Positions 54,697 to 63,889 of a stretch of DNA of 64,000 bases are shown piece by piece; the first letter of the stretch is position 1; each line of letters begins with the position of its first letter. The translations under genes and the position numbers were made by a program. The stretch lies in NCBI RefSeq assembly GCF_025857195.1, contig NZ_CP109787.1, positions 251,501 through 315,500 on the forward strand. Direction: 5' to 3'. The notes below the pieces were generated by a model. It made no database searches. It was not told where the DNA came from and saw only the letters and a list, made by a program, of their open reading frames with translations. The DNA is from Leisingera thetidis (GTDB lineage Bacteria; Pseudomonadota; Alphaproteobacteria; Rhodobacterales; Rhodobacteraceae).

Positions 54697-55629
54697 ATGG
54701 CTCTTGAAGCATTCCCCCAATCCCGTCTCGCAGCGATCCTGAAAAGCGATCTGTTCTACCGCTTCCGCACCTCCTATGTGACCGTGATTGCCTCGGCCGT
54801 CACCCTGTTCATCCTGCTGGCGGCGCTGCTGGCGCCCTGGATTGCGCCGCATGACCCGTTCGATGTCTCCACATTGAGCCTGTGGGACAGCGAATTGCCG
54901 CCGGTGTGGGCGGAAGGCGGCGACCCGCGGTTCATCCTCGGCACCGACAACCAGGGGCGCGATGTGCTGTCGGCCATCCTTTACGGGTCGCGCATCTCCC
55001 TCGCGGTCGGCTTCGTCAGCGTGGCGCTGGCGATGGTGATCGGCATCGTGGCCGGCCTGGTCAGCGGTTACTTCGGCGGCACCGTCGACGCGGTTTTCAT
55101 GCGCATCGCCGACGTGATGCTGAGCTTTCCGACCATCCTGGTGGCGCTGCTGGTCAGCGGCATCGTCCGCGGCGCGCTGCCGCGGGAGATGCATGACAGC
55201 GCGGCCCTGATCGTGCTGGTCTTTGCCATCACCGTCACCACCTGGGTGCAATACGCGCGCACGGTGCGCAGTTCGACCATGGTCGAGCGCCGCCGCGAGT
55301 ATGTCTATGCCGCGCAGCTGGTCGGACGGCGGCCGCTGGCGATCCTGTTCCGCCACATCCTGCCGAACGTGATGGGTCCGGTGCTGGTGATCGCGACGAT
55401 CAACCTGGCGATGGCGATCCTGATCGAGGCGACCCTGTCGTTCCTCGGCGTCGGCATGCCACCCACCAACCCGTCGCTCGGCACGCTGATCCGCGTCGGC
55501 AACGAGTATCTGTTCTCGGGCATCTGGTGGGTGGTGATCTTCCCGTCGCTGACGCTGGTGGCGCTGGTTCTGGCAGTCAACCTGCTCGGCGACTGGCTGC
55601 GCGACGCCCTGAATCCCAAGCTGCGCTGA
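54697..55629 (+). CDS. ABC transporter permease, DppC type
   Basis: Second permease, 310 residues. It shows the N-terminal hydrophobic segment near LFILLAALLAPWIAPHDPFD, the motif FILGTDNQGRDVLSAILYGSR, and the signature YVYAAQLVGRRPLAILFRHI. LGTLIRVGNEYLFSGIWWVV near the C-terminus is typical. GGGAG lies upstream of ATG. Confidence 0.93.
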   Translation: MALEAFPQSRLAAILKSDLFYRFRTSYVTVIASAVTLFILLAALLAPWIAPHDPFDVSTLSLWDSELPPVWAEGGDPRFILGTDNQGRDVLSAILYGSRISLAVGFVSVALAMVIGIVAGLVSGYFGGTVDAVFMRIADVMLSFPTILVALLVSGIVRGALPREMHDSAALIVLVFAITVTTWVQYARTVRSSTMVERRREYVYAAQLVGRRPLAILFRHILPNVMGPVLVIATINLAMAILIEATLSFLGVGMPPTNPSLGTLIRVGNEYLFSGIWWVVIFPSLTLVALVLAVNLLGDWLRDALNPKLR

Positions 55630-55640
55630 AAGGAATGACG

Positions 55641-56633
55641 ATGAATACCACGACCTTCCCCAAATCGCCGCTTCTGAGTGTGCGCGGCCTGTCGATCTGC
55701 TTTGACACACGGCACGGGCCGCTGCGTGCGGTCGATGGCATCAGCTTTGATCTCGCCCCCGGCGAAATCCTGGGCATGGTGGGCGAGTCGGGCGCTGGCA
55801 AATCGCTGACCGGCACCGCGATCACCGGCTTGCTGGAGCGGCCCGGCCGCATCGACCGCGGCGAAATACATTTTGAGGGGCAGCGCATCGACACGCTGTC
55901 CGCGGAAGAGATGCGGCGGCTGCGCGGGCGCAAGATCGGCGCGATCTTTCAGGATCCGCTGACCAGCCTCAATCCGCTGATGACGGTGGGCCAGCAGCTG
56001 ACCCAGACCATCCGCACCCACCTGAATCTGGACCGGGCGGCGGCGCGGGCGCGGGCCATCGCCTGTCTGGCCGAGGTCGGCATTCCGGCCCCGGAAGCCC
56101 GGGTTGACCAGTATCCGCACCAGTTTTCCGGCGGCATGCGCCAGCGGGTGGTGATCGCGCTGGCGCTCTGCGCCGAACCCTCTCTGGTGATCGCCGATGA
56201 GCCGACAACGGCGCTGGATGTTTCGATCCAGGCGCAGATCCTGGATCTGCTCAAGCGGATGTGCCGGGAGCGCGGTGCGGCGGTGATCCTGGTGACCCAT
56301 GACATGGGGGTGATCGCCGAGACCGCCGACCGCGTTGCGGTGATGTACTCGGGCCGGGTTGTCGAGCTTGGCCCGGTGGAGAAGGTGGTGCGCGATCCGC
56401 GCCACCCCTACACCAAGGGGCTGATGCAATCGATCCCGCGCGTCGGTTCCAAAGCCAAGCGGCTGACCCAGATCAACGGTGCCATGCCGCGGCTGACGGA
56501 CCTGCCAACGGGCTGTGCGTTCCACCCCCGCTGCCCGCGGGCCTTTGCCGAGTGCAGCAGCACCAAGCCGGCGCCTCAGCCGGTCAAGGGCGGCCACGTC
56601 GCCTGCCACCTTTACCAGGGAGAACCGGCATGA
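55641..56633 (+). CDS. ABC transporter ATP-binding protein, DppD type
   Basis: ATPase of the importer, 330 residues. ATG 55641 follows AAAGGA by 6 bases. Walker A is GESGAGKS (48-55), the signature is FSGGMRQRVVIALAL, and Walker B is LVIADEPTTALD. The C-terminal oligopeptide-transporter extension has CAFHPRCPRAFAEC with conserved Cys residues. Its stop overlaps the next gene by 4 bases. Confidence 0.95.
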   Translation: MNTTTFPKSPLLSVRGLSICFDTRHGPLRAVDGISFDLAPGEILGMVGESGAGKSLTGTAITGLLERPGRIDRGEIHFEGQRIDTLSAEEMRRLRGRKIGAIFQDPLTSLNPLMTVGQQLTQTIRTHLNLDRAAARARAIACLAEVGIPAPEARVDQYPHQFSGGMRQRVVIALALCAEPSLVIADEPTTALDVSIQAQILDLLKRMCRERGAAVILVTHDMGVIAETADRVAVMYSGRVVELGPVEKVVRDPRHPYTKGLMQSIPRVGSKAKRLTQINGAMPRLTDLPTGCAFHPRCPRAFAECSSTKPAPQPVKGGHVACHLYQGEPA

Positions 56634-57727
56634 CCTTGCACGCTACCGGGTCCGAACCCCTCGTGTCCCTGCGGGGGCTGTCGAAAACCTTTGATCTGTC
56701 GCCGCCGCTGCTGAACCGGCTGATTGAGCGCAAGGGCCATCGTCATCTGCGCGCAGTCGACGGGCTCAACATCGACATTCCGCGCGGCAAGACCTTCAGC
56801 CTGGTCGGCGAGTCCGGCTGCGGCAAGTCGACGGTCGCCAAGCTGGTGGTTGGTCTGCATGCCGCCACCTCGGGGGAGATCCGCTTTGACGGCACCGATC
56901 TGACCGCGCTGCCGGCGGCTGCGCGGGGCGACTTCCGCCGCCGGATCCAGATGATTTTCCAGGATCCCTATGCCAGCCTGAACCCGCGCTGGCGGGTGCG
57001 GGATATCATTGCCGAGCCGCTGCGCAGCTTCGGCATCACCGGAAGCCGCGAAGAGGAGCAGGCCGAGGTCGGGCGGCTGCTGGAGATGGTCGGTCTGTCG
57101 GCCCGCGACGGCGAGAAATTCCCGCATGAGTTTTCCGGCGGCCAGCGCCAGCGGATCTCGATCGCGCGGGCGATCTCGTCGCGGCCGGAGTTCCTGGTCT
57201 GCGATGAGCCGACATCGGCGCTGGACGTGTCGGTGCAGTCACAGGTGCTGAACCTGATGCGGGACCTGCAGGACGAGCTGGGGCTGACATATCTGTTCAT
57301 CAGCCACGATCTGGCTGTGGTGGATTTCATGTCGGATTACGTGGGCGTGATGTATCTCGGTCGCCTGGTTGAGGCCGGTCCGGCCGAGCGGATCTTTGCG
57401 GCTCCGGAACACCCTTATACGCAACTGCTGATGGACACGGTTCCGGATATCAGCCTGGGACGGCGCGACCGGGCGCCTGCAATCGGCGAAGTGCCGAACC
57501 CGATCACCCCGCCGCCGGGCTGTTCCTTCAACCCGCGCTGCACGCTGGCCACGGCACGCTGCCGCGAGCAGTCCCCGGAACTGGCCGCCCGCAGCGGCGG
57601 CACCGTCGTCGCCTGCCATGCCGTCACCGGCGGGCAGGAGGCAGGGCAGCGCCCCGGCGCAGGCAGCACCGCCGGTCCCGGCGCGGATGCGGGCGAGCGG
57701 CTGGAGACCAAAAGGGGGGCGGCCTGA
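56630..57727 (+). CDS. ABC transporter ATP-binding protein, DppF type
   Basis: Second ATPase, 365 residues. Walker A is GESGCGKST (60-68), the signature is FSGGQRQRISIARAI, and Walker B is [13 protein letters not shown]. The C-terminal part has CSFNPRCTLATARC, then a longer than usual Gly/Ala-rich tail from about 335. Its TGA shares one base with the ATG of the flavin reductase-like gene. Confidence 0.95.
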   Translation: MTLHATGSEPLVSLRGLSKTFDLSPPLLNRLIERKGHRHLRAVDGLNIDIPRGKTFSLVGESGCGKSTVAKLVVGLHAATSGEIRFDGTDLTALPAAARGDFRRRIQMIFQDPYASLNPRWRVRDIIAEPLRSFGITGSREEEQAEVGRLLEMVGLSARDGEKFPHEFSGGQRQRISIARAISSRPEFLVCDEPTSALDVSVQSQVLNLMRDLQDELGLTYLFISHDLAVVDFMSDYVGVMYLGRLVEAGPAERIFAAPEHPYTQLLMDTVPDISLGRRDRAPAIGEVPNPITPPPGCSFNPRCTLATARCREQSPELAARSGGTVVACHAVTGGQEAGQRPGAGSTAGPGADAGERLETKRGAA

Positions 57728-58350
57728 TGGAGTTCGATTTCGAGGCGCTGCCGCCGAAGGACCGCTACCGGCTGCTGTGCAGTTTCGTGGCGCCCCGGCC
57801 GATCGCGCTGGTGACCACCCGCAGCGAAAACGGCACGCCGAATGCGGCGCCGATGAGCTTTTTCAACGTCTTCTCACAGGATCCGCCAATCGTGATCCTG
57901 GGCATCCAGGCCCGGCCCGACGGCGCGGAGAAGGAAACGATGCGCAATATCCGGCGGTCGCAGGAGTTTGTCGTCAACCTGTGCGACATGGCCATTGCCC
58001 AGCAGATGGTGGACTGCGGCATCAGTTTTCCGGATGATGTGGACGAGGTCGCACTGACGGGTCTCAGCCATGCGCCGTCGCTCAAGATCGGGCCCGGGCG
58101 GGTGGCGGAGTCGCCTGCGTCGATGGAATGCCGGGTGTCGCAGATCATCGATTACCCGCGCCGCGCCATCGTTCTGGGCGAGGTGGTGCAGATGCATGTG
58201 CGCGACACGTGCCTCGACGCGGCTGGGCGCTATGTCCGGCCCGAGGCCTATCAGCCGGTCGCGCGGCTGCATGCGGATAACTACATCGTATCGGACCGGC
58301 AGTTCGAGCTGACCGCAACCGATTCACTGACTGCTGCAACGGGGAGCTGA
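57727..58350 (+). CDS. flavin reductase-like (DIM6/NTAB) protein
   Basis: FMN-binding split-barrel protein of the flavin reductase-like family, 207 residues. It shows SFVAPRPIALVTTRSENGTPNAAPMSFF-type sequence (an FMN-binding loop), PPIVILGIQARPDGAEKETM, and EFVVNLCDM. It could supply reduced flavin to a monooxygenase, but none is encoded nearby; a direct reductase role is possible. Its start overlaps the ATPase stop, and the first amidohydrolase follows after 7 bases. Confidence 0.85.
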   Translation: MEFDFEALPPKDRYRLLCSFVAPRPIALVTTRSENGTPNAAPMSFFNVFSQDPPIVILGIQARPDGAEKETMRNIRRSQEFVVNLCDMAIAQQMVDCGISFPDDVDEVALTGLSHAPSLKIGPGRVAESPASMECRVSQIIDYPRRAIVLGEVVQMHVRDTCLDAAGRYVRPEAYQPVARLHADNYIVSDRQFELTATDSLTAATGS

Positions 58351-58357
58351 GGCGCAT

Positions 58358-59557
58358 ATGACCGGCGATATACTTCTGAGAAATCTGCGCCCGTTTGGGG
58401 CGGACCCAGCCGACATGCTGATCGAGGGCGGGCGCATTGTGCAAACCGGCCCGGATCTGCCGGCCCGGCCCGATGTGCCGGAGGAGGACTGCGGCGGGGC
58501 GATCCTGCTGCCCGGGCTGGTGGAGGCCCATACCCACCTGGACAAATCCCTGTGGGGCATGGGCTGGCGCCCGCATCAGGCGGGGCCGAGTCTGCGCGAC
58601 AAGATCAATACCGAACGCCGCCTGCGCCGGGAGTGGAACATCGATGCGCACCGCCAGTCGATGCGGCAGGCGCTGCTGTCGCTGGGCCACGGCTCGACCG
58701 CGATCCGCAGCCATGTGGATGTGGACACCGAAACCGGCCTGGCCGGCATCGAAGGCGTTGCGCGCACCCGCAGCGAACTGGCCGGGCTGGTTGACATCGA
58801 GATCGTCGCCTTTCCGCAGTCCGGGCTGATGACGCGGCCCGGCACGCTGGAATTGCTGGATGCGGCGCTGCGCGGGCCGGCGGATGTGGTCGGCGGCCTT
58901 GACCCCTGCGGCATGGATTCCGACCCGAAAGGGCACCTCGACGCGGTTTTCGCTCTGGCTGAAAAGCACGGAAAGCCCATCGATATCCACCTGCACGAAC
59001 CCGGCGAACTGGGGGCGTTCAGCATGGAAATGATCATTGAACGCACCCGCGCACTGGGAATGCAGGGGCGGGTGACAGTCAGCCATGCCTTTTGCCTGGG
59101 CATGCCCGACCGCGACCGCGCCCGCGCGCTGGTGGCGCAGCTGGCGGAGGTGCAGATCCACATCGCGACGGTTGCGACCCCGTTCCGGCCGGTGCCGCTG
59201 GCGGAGGATCTGCGGGCGGCGGGGGTGACGCTTTGCGCAGGGTCCGACGGCATCCGCGATACCTGGGGCCCCTATGGCAACGCCGACATGCTGGAACGCG
59301 CCATGCTGCTGGGGCAGCGCAACAACCTGCGCTCCGACAGCGATGTCGAGCATGCCCTGTGGTGCTGCTCCTGGGGCGGCGCCAAGGTCATGGGGCTCGA
59401 GGATTACGGGCTCGAAACCGGCTGCCAGGCGGATCTGGTGCTGGTCGAGGCTGAGACCGTGCCCCATGCGGTGGTTGCGCACCCGCCGCGCAAGCTGGTG
59501 CTGAAGGCGGGCCGCATCGTTGCCCGCGAGGGCCGCAGCCTGCGGGAGGCGCCGTGA
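58358..59557 (+). CDS. amidohydrolase 1, cytosine deaminase-like
   Basis: Metal-dependent hydrolase of the amidohydrolase superfamily, 399 residues, nearest in style to cytosine deaminase and AtzC-like enzymes. Metal ligands: His58-Thr-His60 in EAHTHLDKS, His211-Leu-His213-Glu in IDIHLHEPGE, His243 in VSHAFCLG, and Asp297 in AGSDGIRD. LDK and WGPYG are also typical of the cytosine deaminase branch. The substrate is unknown. It lies in the transporter operon and its TGA overlaps the next ATG. Confidence 0.88.
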   Translation: MTGDILLRNLRPFGADPADMLIEGGRIVQTGPDLPARPDVPEEDCGGAILLPGLVEAHTHLDKSLWGMGWRPHQAGPSLRDKINTERRLRREWNIDAHRQSMRQALLSLGHGSTAIRSHVDVDTETGLAGIEGVARTRSELAGLVDIEIVAFPQSGLMTRPGTLELLDAALRGPADVVGGLDPCGMDSDPKGHLDAVFALAEKHGKPIDIHLHEPGELGAFSMEMIIERTRALGMQGRVTVSHAFCLGMPDRDRARALVAQLAEVQIHIATVATPFRPVPLAEDLRAAGVTLCAGSDGIRDTWGPYGNADMLERAMLLGQRNNLRSDSDVEHALWCCSWGGAKVMGLEDYGLETGCQADLVLVEAETVPHAVVAHPPRKLVLKAGRIVAREGRSLREAP

Positions 59558-61047
59558 TGGCGGCGGGCAGGGAGCAGGGCCGTACCCTGATGACCGCCGA
59601 CTGGGTGGTCGGCCATGAAGACGGCCAGCATGTGCTACTGCCGCGCGGCGAAGTCGTGTTCGAGGATGGCGCCATCCTGTTTGCCGGGCACGGGTTCGAA
59701 GGCGAGGTGGCCCGGCGCATCGATTGCGGCCGCGCGCTGATCGGGCCGGGATTCATCGACCTCGATGCGCTGTCGGATCTCGACACCACGGTTCTGGGCC
59801 TCGACAACCAGCCGGCCTGGAAGAAGGGCCGCATCTGGCCGCAAAGCTACATGGAAAAAGGCCCGCGCGAGATGTACGCGCCGGAGGATCTGCGCTGGCA
59901 GAAGCATTATGCCTTTACCCGGCTGATCCGCAACGGCATCACCACCGCGCTGCCGATCGCCTCGCTGTTCTACCGCGAGTGGGGCGAGACCTGGGACGAA
60001 TTCGCCGGCGCGGCAGAGGCCGCAGAGGAGCTTGGCCTGCGGGTCTATCTGGGTCCCGCCTACCGCAGCGGCAATACCTATGTCGCCGAAGATGGCAGCA
60101 TCGGATTCCATTTCGACGAGGAGCGGGGGCTTCAGGGCCTCTCTGATGCGGTGCGCTTTTGCGAGCGCTTTGAAGGCCGTGCCGGGGGGCTGGTCCGGAC
60201 CATGCTGGCCCCGGACCGGATTGAAACCTGCACCGAAGCACTGCTGTCGCGGACCGCACAGGCGGTGCGGGATCTGGATGTGCCGGTGCGGCTGCATTGC
60301 TGCCAGTCCGCCTTTGAATACCAGAGCGTCGTGCGGATGCATGGCAAGAGCCCGCCGGAATGGCTGCGCGACCTTGGTTTTCTGTCGCCGCGGGCGATCC
60401 TGCCGCATCTGACCTTCCTGTCGGGTGTCAACGGCATCGAATACGAGGCGCCGGACCTTGAGATCCTGGCAGAGGGCGGCGCGGCGCTGGCGCATTGCCC
60501 GCTGGTGATGGCGCGCAGCGGTGCGGTGCTGCGATCCTTTGCGCGTTACCGCGATGCCGGTCTGACCATTGGCATGGGGACCGACACCCATCCCCCGGAC
60601 ATGATCCTGAACATGCAACTGGGGCTGATCACCGCCCGGATGGCCGACAGCAATCCGCAGGCGGTCAGTGCCGCCGACATGTATGATGCCGCGACCCTTG
60701 GCGGCGCCAAGGCACTGGGCCGCAGCGACCTGGGCCGCCTTGCCCCCGGTGCGCGGGCCGACATCACGGTTATCGGCCTGGACGATCCCGCCATGGGGCA
60801 GGTCATCGACCCGATCCAGACGGTTCTGCTGAACGGCTCCGGCCGCGACGTGCGCACGGTGGTGATCGACGGCCGCATCGTCCTGCAGGACGGAGACATT
60901 CCCGGCGTCGACCACGGCGCGCTGCGGGCGGGTGCGCAAAGCCGGTTTGACGGGCTGGTGGCGCAATACCCCGACCGGACCTTTGGCCATCCGCCGGTGG
61001 AGGAAATCTTTGCCCCGGCCTATCCGCTGCGGAAGGCGCCTGCATGA
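59557..61047 (+). CDS. amidohydrolase 2 with missing HxH metal motif
   Basis: Amidohydrolase superfamily protein of 496 residues (ATG 59557; GTG 59554 and ATG 59590 also possible). The usual HxH after the first beta strand is replaced: PGFIDLDALSDLD has Asp70 and Leu72 at those positions. Other superfamily positions remain: His247 in VRLHCCQSAF, His284 in ILPHLTFLSG, and Asp343 in GMGTDTHPPD. It may use one metal or a different chemistry, as seen in some divergent chlorohydrolase-like proteins. It starts in the stop of amidohydrolase 1 and overlaps amidohydrolase 3. Confidence 0.82.
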   Translation: MAAGREQGRTLMTADWVVGHEDGQHVLLPRGEVVFEDGAILFAGHGFEGEVARRIDCGRALIGPGFIDLDALSDLDTTVLGLDNQPAWKKGRIWPQSYMEKGPREMYAPEDLRWQKHYAFTRLIRNGITTALPIASLFYREWGETWDEFAGAAEAAEELGLRVYLGPAYRSGNTYVAEDGSIGFHFDEERGLQGLSDAVRFCERFEGRAGGLVRTMLAPDRIETCTEALLSRTAQAVRDLDVPVRLHCCQSAFEYQSVVRMHGKSPPEWLRDLGFLSPRAILPHLTFLSGVNGIEYEAPDLEILAEGGAALAHCPLVMARSGAVLRSFARYRDAGLTIGMGTDTHPPDMILNMQLGLITARMADSNPQAVSAADMYDAATLGGAKALGRSDLGRLAPGARADITVIGLDDPAMGQVIDPIQTVLLNGSGRDVRTVVIDGRIVLQDGDIPGVDHGALRAGAQSRFDGLVAQYPDRTFGHPPVEEIFAPAYPLRKAPA

Positions 61048-62486
61048 CCAGCATCCTGATCCGCCACGCCACCGCCCTGACCGTTGACGCGGACCGCCGG
61101 GTGATCGAGGACGCCGCCATCGCCATCGAGGGCGACCGGATCGCTGCAATCGGGCGCGACGCCGAGCTGGCGCCGCTGGCCGATGCCGCGGCCGAGGTGA
61201 TCGACGCCACCGGCATGGCTGCGATCCCCGGGCTGATCGACAGTCACGCCCACGCCGGGCACGGGCTTGTCCGGGCGCTTGGGGCCGGCGACACCGAGGC
61301 CTGGTTTCAGGCCTGCGAAACGCTGTATGCAGGCGGAACCGATGTTGCCTTCTGGGCCGCCGAGGCCCGGCTGACGCTGCTGGAACGGCTGATGGCCGGG
61401 GTCACCACCTGTGTCACGCTGCTGGGCGGCGGGGCGGATATCTACCGCAGCGATGATCCGGCCTTTGGCGATGCCTATTGCGCCGCGGTGCGCGAAAGCG
61501 GGCTGCGCACGATGCTGGCCGTGGGACCGGGGCGCCCGCCGTTTCCCCGCCGCTACCGCGGCAGCCGCGGAACGGAGATCGACGTGGATTTTGCGCATCA
61601 GCTGGCGGTGAGCGCGGATCTGATTTCCCGGCACGACGGCATTCTGGAGACCGGAACCGGCGTCTGCCTGGTGATGCCAGTCTACGCGCCGGGCGGCGAT
61701 GAGGCTGCAAGCGAGGCGGAAGTGCGCCGCATGGCGGGTGCGGTGGCGGCACTGCGGGAACAGCACAGCGTTCTGCTGACTCAGGACGGGCACCGGAACG
61801 GGTCCATCGCCTATGCCCGCGACCTTGGCCTGCTTGGCCCGCATGCCCTGCTGGCGCATTGCGTGGACCTTACCGGCGCGGATATCGCGGCGCTGGAGGA
61901 AACCGGCGCCGCGGTCGCCCACAACCCCAGCGCCATCATGTCCATTCTTGGCCGCTGCCCCGCGCCCGAGCTGATCGAGCGGGGCATCCGGGTGGCGCTT
62001 GGTTCGGATGCGGCGGCGCCGGACCGGGGCTATGACATGTTCCGGCATATGGCGCAGGCCATGCATTACCACCGCCGCCATTTTGCGGATCCTTCGGTGC
62101 TGCCGCCGGGCAAGGTGCTGGAAATGGCAACCATCGATGCGGCCCGCGCCTTGGGCCTGGAACAGGATCTCGGCTCCCTGGAGGCGGGAAAGAAGGCCGA
62201 TATCGTGCTGGTGGACATGCGCAAGCCGCATCTGACGCCGCCGGACATGCCGCTGCACGCGATCACCCATTTTGCAAACGCCGCCGATGCAGACACCGTT
62301 ATTGCCGACGGGCGGGTTGTTTTGCGCGGGCGTGTTTCCCGGACGCTGGACCCGCAGACCGTCATCGCCGAGGCAACAGAAGCCGCACGGGCGGCAGTAA
62401 ACGCGGCCGGGCTTACGGCGCTGCGGCGCGAACCCCAAGGCCTGTGGCGCAATGTCCGAAATCCGGCAGGGACACCCCCGTTGTGA
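61044..62486 (+). CDS. amidohydrolase 3, ATZ/TRZ-type
   Basis: Amidohydrolase of 480 residues like TrzA/AtzA, S-adenosylhomocysteine deaminase and guanine deaminase relatives. Metal motif is LIDSHAHAGHG (His68, His70), followed by TQDGHRNGS, LLAHCVDLT, HNPSAIMS and LGSDAAAPDRGYDMF. The C-terminal composite domain has LEAGKKADIVLVDM. Overlaps the previous stop by 4 bases. Last gene of the operon. Substrate unknown; deamination of an N-heterocycle is a reasonable guess. Confidence 0.9.
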   Translation: MTSILIRHATALTVDADRRVIEDAAIAIEGDRIAAIGRDAELAPLADAAAEVIDATGMAAIPGLIDSHAHAGHGLVRALGAGDTEAWFQACETLYAGGTDVAFWAAEARLTLLERLMAGVTTCVTLLGGGADIYRSDDPAFGDAYCAAVRESGLRTMLAVGPGRPPFPRRYRGSRGTEIDVDFAHQLAVSADLISRHDGILETGTGVCLVMPVYAPGGDEAASEAEVRRMAGAVAALREQHSVLLTQDGHRNGSIAYARDLGLLGPHALLAHCVDLTGADIAALEETGAAVAHNPSAIMSILGRCPAPELIERGIRVALGSDAAAPDRGYDMFRHMAQAMHYHRRHFADPSVLPPGKVLEMATIDAARALGLEQDLGSLEAGKKADIVLVDMRKPHLTPPDMPLHAITHFANAADADTVIADGRVVLRGRVSRTLDPQTVIAEATEAARAAVNAAGLTALRREPQGLWRNVRNPAGTPPL

Positions 62487-62669
62487 ATGAGGCGGCCGCA
62501 TCCGGTCCGCGCGACCGGAGCGGCAAGATGCGCGCGGGACACCGCAAGATCTTGCTGCCGTGCCCTGACAGGATGCGGCGCGGCAGGTGTACCGCAGGTA
62601 AAGCGCAGAGAGCGGACGGACGGCGCGGCGTCAGCACCGCCGGCGGGTCAGCCGGCCCTGGCCGGTCTG

Positions 62670-63341
62670 CTAATGCCCCGCGGCGCGGATGAGACCGGCG
62701 ATGTCCGCAAAGCCGCGGGCTTCGGCGTGCTGGAGCGGAGTGACGCCGTCATAGTCAGTGATCCCGGTATCGGCTCCGGCTTCGGTCAGGGCGCGCACGG
62801 TGGCGGTGTGATCCGGCCCGCCGTCGCCCAGCACCACCGCCTCCATCAGCGCGGTCCAGCCCAGGTTGTTGACGTGGTCCAGCGGCGCGCCGCCGGCAAT
62901 CAGGCGGCGGACCACCTCATGGTGGCCCAGATGGGCCGCGGCGATCAGGGCGGTGCCATCATAGACGCTGGTGACGAGGTCGGGGCGGTTGCCCAGTTCC
63001 AGCGCCAGCGAGACCAGTTCCGGATCATCCGCAACCGCGGCGATGGTGAGCACGTCATAGACGCGGTTTTCCAGCGCGTTCATGTCGGCGCCGGCCTCCG
63101 CCAGGGCCCGCAGCGCCGCATCATTGGAGGCAAAGGCGGCGACATGCGCCGGGGTCCGCCCGGCCCGGTCGCGGGCATCGGGATCCGCCCCGGCAGCGGC
63201 CAGGCGGCGGATGGCGGCGGCGTCCCCTTCCTGCGCGGCGAGGTGAAGCCCCTCGTAGCCCGCCAGATCGGCGGCGGAGGGCGGGGTCTGCGCCTGCGCG
63301 GCAGCGGCCAGCAGCAGGAGGCTCAGGAATATGCGCAGCAT
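62670..63341 (-). CDS. secreted ankyrin-repeat protein
   Basis: A 223-residue protein with a signal peptide (residues 1-18, FLSLLLLAAAAQAQ) and about five ankyrin repeats. Recognisable units are GLHLAAQEGDAAAIRRLAAAG, RTPAHVAAFASNDAALRALA, GTALIAAAHLGHHEVVRRLI, GWTALMEAVVL and GVTPLQHAEARGFADIAGLI. Ankyrin repeats mediate protein contacts; the partner is unknown. It starts 65 bases after the GlcG-like gene, so the two are likely co-transcribed. Confidence 0.88.
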   Translation of the reverse strand: MLRIFLSLLLLAAAAQAQTPPSAADLAGYEGLHLAAQEGDAAAIRRLAAAGADPDARDRAGRTPAHVAAFASNDAALRALAEAGADMNALENRVYDVLTIAAVADDPELVSLALELGNRPDLVTSVYDGTALIAAAHLGHHEVVRRLIAGGAPLDHVNNLGWTALMEAVVLGDGGPDHTATVRALTEAGADTGITDYDGVTPLQHAEARGFADIAGLIRAAGH

Positions 63342-63406
63342 TGACGGGGTCCTTCTTCAGAGGCGGCCGGCCCGGGGCGGGCCGGCCGCGGTTTTTTGCA
63401 AATGGC

Positions 63407-63889
63407 TCACTCGGCGCCGATGGCGTCCAGGCCCGCGCGGACACAGGCGGCGTCGATGTCGCCCGAGGGCGCGCCGCCGGCACCGATGCCGCCGACCAGC
63501 GCGCCGCCGATGCGGATCGGCAGGCCGCCGGCCTGGATCACCAGCCGGCTGTCCATGTCGCGCAGCCCGTCATTCTGCGGGTTGCTGCCGATGAAACCGG
63601 CCAGGCCGGCGGTGTCGCGGCCCATGCTGGCCGAGGTGAAGGCCTTGCCGGTGCTGCTGCCGACGGTGTGCGGCCCGGCGTTGTCGGCGCGCAGGATCAC
63701 CTTGGTCACGCCGCTGCGGGCGACGACGGCGACGCTGACATTGTGGCCGTCGGCGGCGCAGGCCTCAACCGCGGCCTGGGCGGCGGTCCGGGCCATCTCC
63801 AGCGGCAGGTAGGGGGCGGTCGGCAGCGCCTGCGCGGCAGCGGAAACGGGGGCCAGCAGGGCGGCGGCCAGGGTCAGTTTGCGGATCAT
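63407..63889 (-). CDS. GlcG/HbpS family protein
   Basis: DUF336 (GlcG/HbpS) family protein of 160 residues with a signal peptide (1-19, ending AAA). It has VSVAVVARSGVTKVILRADNAGPHTVGSSTGKA-type family sequence, GGLPIRIGGALVGGIGAGGAP and a final DAACVRAGLDAI. Members bind haem or act near glycolate or alcohol oxidation genes; no specific function is claimed. It leads the ankyrin gene on the - strand. Confidence 0.87.
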   Translation of the reverse strand: MIRKLTLAAALLAPVSAAAQALPTAPYLPLEMARTAAQAAVEACAADGHNVSVAVVARSGVTKVILRADNAGPHTVGSSTGKAFTSASMGRDTAGLAGFIGSNPQNDGLRDMDSRLVIQAGGLPIRIGGALVGGIGAGGAPSGDIDAACVRAGLDAIGAE

